Made by a program: the position numbers and the translations under genes
The notes under the pieces: model-generated
Databases searched by the model: none
What the model was told of the DNA's origin: nothing
The model's input: the letters and a program-made list of their open reading frames with translations, nothing else
Assembly (NCBI GenBank): GCA_021776375.1
Contig: JAJFGA010000074.1
Location: 1 to 64,000 of the forward strand
DNA from: Hyphococcus sp.
GTDB lineage: Bacteria > Pseudomonadota > Alphaproteobacteria > Caulobacterales > Parvularculaceae
Direction: 5' to 3'
DNA length: 64,000 nt
Shown: in pieces, positions 61,083 to 64,000 of the stretch
Layout: every line of letters begins with the position of its first letter
Position numbering within the stretch: the first letter of the stretch is position 1

Positions 61083-62872
61083 CCAAACGTATATTGCCGT
61101 GGATTGTTTTACCTGCGTTGATTTGCCTGACATGCGTTGTCAGTGCATCGCAAGCGTCCCAAGGTGATCAAGAGTTAGTCGGGCTTTGGAAAGCCGCACG
61201 GAATTTCGATCCGGGAGCTAGCGGTGTGCTGACTATAACCGAAAAAGATGGTGTCTTTTCCGCCGACATTAGCGGGCGCCGCGCGCCAGTATCGATTGAT
61301 GGATCTAAAGTGACCTTCGCGATACCGACTGATGAAGACGGAGTGTTCCGGGGCGCTTTTACAGGCGTATTTCAACCAGGGCGAGCGACATTATCCGGCC
61401 ACTGGACGCAGCCGAAATCTAAAATATCAGGACAAAGATTTGCTTCGCCAGTCATCCTTTCTCGGGTAGGTGGTCATCAGTGGGTTGGCGTTGTCCATCC
61501 TAACACGGACGAATTTACACTATTTCTAAAGCTGCAAGAAGGTGAGGATGGAACTGTTGGCGCTTTTTTGCGTAATCCAGAGCGCAACATCGGCGTGTTT
61601 ATAGATCTCGATCATATTGAGCGCGAGGGAGAAGCCCTTTCATTTATCGGAAAATTTCGCGGTAGAGGTCCGTCGCGGGTTATGGCCCGGGGGCGTTATG
61701 ACGAAAATTGGGACCGCATCATGATGGATATACCCAATCGTGGCGGGACCTATGTATTTGAGCGAATTACAGAGGATGACTACAGTTCCTTCTATGCAAG
61801 GGCGAGAAATCCAGCGCCATACATCTATGCGCAGCCGCCCGCACGCAATGATGGATGGCGAACTGGAACGCTGCGTCAGGCGGGTATTGATATCGAACCG
61901 ATCAAACGGCTGATCGAATATGAGATTGATGCGCCGACCGAGGACGTGCACGCCTCCTATGTTCATGGCATCCTAATCGCAAGGAGTGGAAAGCTCGTAT
62001 TTGAAGAATATTTTTACGGGTTTCATCGCGATAAGGCGCATGACACGCGCTCAGCAAGCAAAAGTTTAACCTCAACGTTAATTGGCGCTTCTATTGAGGC
62101 GGGCTTGCCGATTACCACAGCCACGCCAGTGTTCGAGACCATGATGGAAGACACCTCTTCGTTAAACGGCCTCGATCCACGCAAACGTCAGATGACATTG
62201 GAGCATTTGTTGACGATGTCTTCCGGATTTTATTGCGATGATTCTGATTCTGAAGCGCCGGGTGGTGAAGATAGAATGCAGGAACAGGAAAATGAGCCGG
62301 ACTGGTACCGTTATACGCTCAACGTACCGATGGCGCATGAGCCGGGTGAAATCGGCATCTATTGCAGCGCTAACTCAAATCTTGCTGGTGGCGTTCTTAA
62401 TCGTGCAACTGGAAAACCGTTGGAAACATTGTTTCAGGACCTGATTGCGTCGCCACTACAGATGGACCGCTATTACCTCAATCTTTCACCAACTGATGAG
62501 CCTTACATGGGCGGCGGTATTCATTGGTTGCCACGGGACTTTTTGAAACTCGGACAAGTCATGCTTGATGGCGGGAGCTGGAACGGGCGACGCATTGTCA
62601 GTCGTGAATGGGCCCAAAAGGCGACCTCATCGCTCATCAAAATTCGCGACCGTGACTACGGGTACCAATGGTGGGTGCGAGAATATGAATATCAGGGAAA
62701 ATTGCTTCCTGCATTTTTTGCTGGCGGTAATGGCGGCAACATCGTGGTCGTTGTTCCCGATCTTGATGTTGTGATTGCGTTTTTTGGCGGAAATTACTCA
62801 GACAGGGTCCTCTACCGAGCGCAGGATGAATTCATACCAAACTATATTCTTCCCGCTATCGGCAAGAATTAG
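61079..62872 (+). CDS. Secreted serine hydrolase (class C beta-lactamase family)
   Basis: 597 residues. A signal peptide (about 1-27) is followed by a beta-rich N-terminal region of about 230 residues (LVGLWKAARNFDPGASGVLTI and similar strands) and then a beta-lactamase/PBP4-type domain. The catalytic SxxK is in TRSASKSLTSTLIG, the second motif is at IYCSANSNLAGGVL (Tyr present, Ser instead of the usual Asn), and the third region is FAGGNGGNIVVV. ALLMSSG-like LEHLLTMSSGFYCDD is also conserved. Such enzymes are esterases, peptidases or amidases rather than true beta-lactamases. ATG at 61079 overlaps the GntR stop (ATGA). Confidence 0.85.
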   Translation: MTKRILPWIVLPALICLTCVVSASQASQGDQELVGLWKAARNFDPGASGVLTITEKDGVFSADISGRRAPVSIDGSKVTFAIPTDEDGVFRGAFTGVFQPGRATLSGHWTQPKSKISGQRFASPVILSRVGGHQWVGVVHPNTDEFTLFLKLQEGEDGTVGAFLRNPERNIGVFIDLDHIEREGEALSFIGKFRGRGPSRVMARGRYDENWDRIMMDIPNRGGTYVFERITEDDYSSFYARARNPAPYIYAQPPARNDGWRTGTLRQAGIDIEPIKRLIEYEIDAPTEDVHASYVHGILIARSGKLVFEEYFYGFHRDKAHDTRSASKSLTSTLIGASIEAGLPITTATPVFETMMEDTSSLNGLDPRKRQMTLEHLLTMSSGFYCDDSDSEAPGGEDRMQEQENEPDWYRYTLNVPMAHEPGEIGIYCSANSNLAGGVLNRATGKPLETLFQDLIASPLQMDRYYLNLSPTDEPYMGGGIHWLPRDFLKLGQVMLDGGSWNGRRIVSREWAQKATSSLIKIRDRDYGYQWWVREYEYQGKLLPAFFAGGNGGNIVVVVPDLDVVIAFFGGNYSDRVLYRAQDEFIPNYILPAIGKN

Positions 62873-63106
62873 GAGCAGCGCTATTCCTGCCCTAGCGAAG
62901 GTCTAGATCTCTGACCGAAGTCTATTTGTCATCCAAGCAGTCATTTGCTATTTTTTGGTTTGGGCGACCCCATTGGGCCAATAGTCACCTGAGCGGCGGC
63001 GCAGGCGAGGCCTGCTGCTGCGCAGGCACTTAAGCACGCACCCCTTATGCTCCCTCTAACGCGTTTGTGATCCAACTCGGCTTGCTATTTAAGGTATGGC
63101 TTTATA
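62873..63106. other. Intergenic region before the hydrolase operator
   Basis: No gene with a ribosome site is seen. A short GC-rich hairpin (GCAGGC-GAG-GCCTGC, around 63010) lies within it but lacks a T-run. The promoter of the downstream hydrolase should lie at its right end, next to the operator. Confidence 0.4.
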
Positions 63107-63126
63107 TGTACCGATCGTTCGGTACA
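63107..63126. promoter_or_regulatory. Probable TetR operator in front of the secreted hydrolase
   Basis: TGTACCGATCGTTCGGTACA is a near-perfect 20-base palindrome (only the central ATCGT is asymmetric) of TetR-site type. Its right half is identical to the site before the tetR-like gene at 59444-59462. It ends 41 bases before the hydrolase start codon. Confidence 0.75.
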
Positions 63127-63167
63127 CAATTAAACAAAACCCTCACTTTGAGAGAACGGAGAACAAA

Positions 63168-64000
63168 ATGATCAATGAATTCAACCTGAAGACTTTCAAA
63201 TCCCATCTACGCATCACCGCTGCGGCACTGATTATTGCTGGAGGCCTCGCCAGTGTTGCGATCGGCCCCGCCAACGCTGCTGCATCCGACACTGCGCTCG
63301 CCACTGAGATCACCGCCGAGGCGCCGAGCGGCTTTGTCTCGCACAAGATGATCGAGATCGATGGCGTTTCCGTCTTTTATCGCGAAGCGGGTGATCCGGC
63401 CAAGCCCACGGTTTTATTACTGCACGGGTTCCCGACATCCTCGCAGATGTTTCGCAATCTGATCCCCGAGCTTGCAGAAAACTATCATGTATTGGCGCCG
63501 GATTATCCGGGCTATGGCGCGAGCGACGCGCCGGCGCGCGATGAGTTTGATTATACTTTTGCGAATTATGCGAAGATCGTTGAAAAGTTTATCGACAAGA
63601 AAGGCGTCGATCAATTCTCGGTCTATCTGATGGATTACGGCGCACCGGTTGGCTTCCGGGTGTTTGAAAAAAATCCCGGTCGCGTCTCAGCCTTCATCAT
63701 TCAAAATGGCAATGCTTATGAAGAGGGCCTGAAAGAATTCTGGGACCCGATTAAAGCCTATTGGAGAACCGGCGCAAAAGACGAGCGCGATGTGCTGCGG
63801 CCATTCCTGACCCTTGAAACAACGCAATGGCAATATACGCATGGCCAACCTAACCCGGAACTGATCAGCCCCGATACATGGCATACGGATCAGTATCTTC
63901 TCGACCGTCCGGGCAACAATGAGATCCAGCTGGACCTGTTTTATGACTACCGCACCAATGTTGACAGATACGCCACATGGCAGGCGCTGTTCCGCAAATA
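63168..64000 (+). CDS. Secreted alpha/beta hydrolase with Asp nucleophile (partial, runs off the window)
   Basis: 277 residues are visible; the 3' end lies beyond the window. A signal peptide (about 1-38, GPANA/AAS) precedes an alpha/beta-hydrolase domain: LLLHGFPTSSQMFRNLIPEL, LAPDYPGYGASDAP and the nucleophile Asp156 in VYLMDYGAPVGFR. An Asp nucleophile with HGFPTS fits epoxide-hydrolase or dehalogenase-like enzymes, but the Trp that follows Asp in both is Tyr here, and the dehalogenase Asn (HGNPT) is Phe. The reaction is therefore open. ATG at 63168 follows GGAGAAC. The TetR-type palindrome just upstream suggests inducible expression. The catalytic His is not yet in view. Confidence 0.8.
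   Translation, partial: MINEFNLKTFKSHLRITAAALIIAGGLASVAIGPANAAASDTALATEITAEAPSGFVSHKMIEIDGVSVFYREAGDPAKPTVLLLHGFPTSSQMFRNLIPELAENYHVLAPDYPGYGASDAPARDEFDYTFANYAKIVEKFIDKKGVDQFSVYLMDYGAPVGFRVFEKNPGRVSAFIIQNGNAYEEGLKEFWDPIKAYWRTGAKDERDVLRPFLTLETTQWQYTHGQPNPELISPDTWHTDQYLLDRPGNNEIQLDLFYDYRTNVDRYATWQALFRK

Overview
The window is a GC-rich chromosomal segment of an aerobic Gram-negative bacterium, most likely an alphaproteobacterium close to the Parvularculales/Hyphomonadaceae/Caulobacterales. This is inferred from the mix of families: a large TonB-dependent receptor, the chained lgt - SAM methyltransferase - pgeF block, UbiK, an Atm1-type exporter, CoA-linked valine catabolism enzymes, DUF2330 paired with an RnfD-like protein, and a CCTCATCCTGAGG inverted repeat of the kind scattered in alphaproteobacterial genomes. 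No rRNA, complete tRNA, phage or CRISPR array is visible.

Layout. 0-0.7 kb: scar in which a truncated DDE transposase abuts the 3' end of a prepilin peptidase gene. 1-4.4 kb: TonB-dependent receptor and its terminator. 4.4-16.6 kb: mostly housekeeping: Dps, aspartate-type aminotransferase, a PAS membrane protein, AMACR-like racemase, retropepsin-like protein, then prs, pgeF, a MidA-like methyltransferase and lgt on the minus strand, and ubiK, a YbjN-like gene and proC on the plus strand, followed by a His-rich secreted protein. 16.6-30.2 kb: pgsA with an OmpR/EnvZ-type two-component pair, an S9 peptidase, the RnfD-like/DUF2330 pair, a methyltransferase, uvrC with an arginase-family enzyme, folB with a pteridine-reductase-like SDR, a CaCA antiporter, and a 30-residue membrane protein too short for routine calling.

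30.5-49.7 kb is more mosaic. Two PAS-like paralogues precede mmsA. A DUF2971 gene, a LysR regulator, a divergent dehalogenase-like hydrolase and an SRPBCC protein follow in DNA that looks AT-richer. Next come two tandem secreted alpha-solenoid paralogues, a decayed GFA gene next to an intact one, tandem DedA-like proteins, and a valine-degradation cluster (isobutyryl-CoA dehydrogenase, 3-hydroxyisobutyryl-CoA hydrolase, mmsB; mmsA is 12 kb away). This cluster is interrupted by small genes, a duplicated gene start and a 181-bp inverted-repeat element.

49.7-64 kb: PilZ protein, Atm1-like ABC exporter, a 1172-residue hybrid histidine kinase, beta-carbonic anhydrase, a secreted hypothetical, an esterase translationally coupled to a RecD-like helicase, and two small regulons. 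A TetR repressor shares a near-identical operator with a secreted hydrolase that runs off the right edge. Between them a GntR/FCD regulator, with an 18-bp perfect palindrome at its start, is coupled to a secreted serine hydrolase.

The best candidates for undescribed biology are the secreted solenoid pair, the RnfD-like/DUF2330 module, the dehalogenase-like protein lacking both halide-binding residues, and the TetR-controlled hydrolase. All functions are read from sequence by eye; no search was run.
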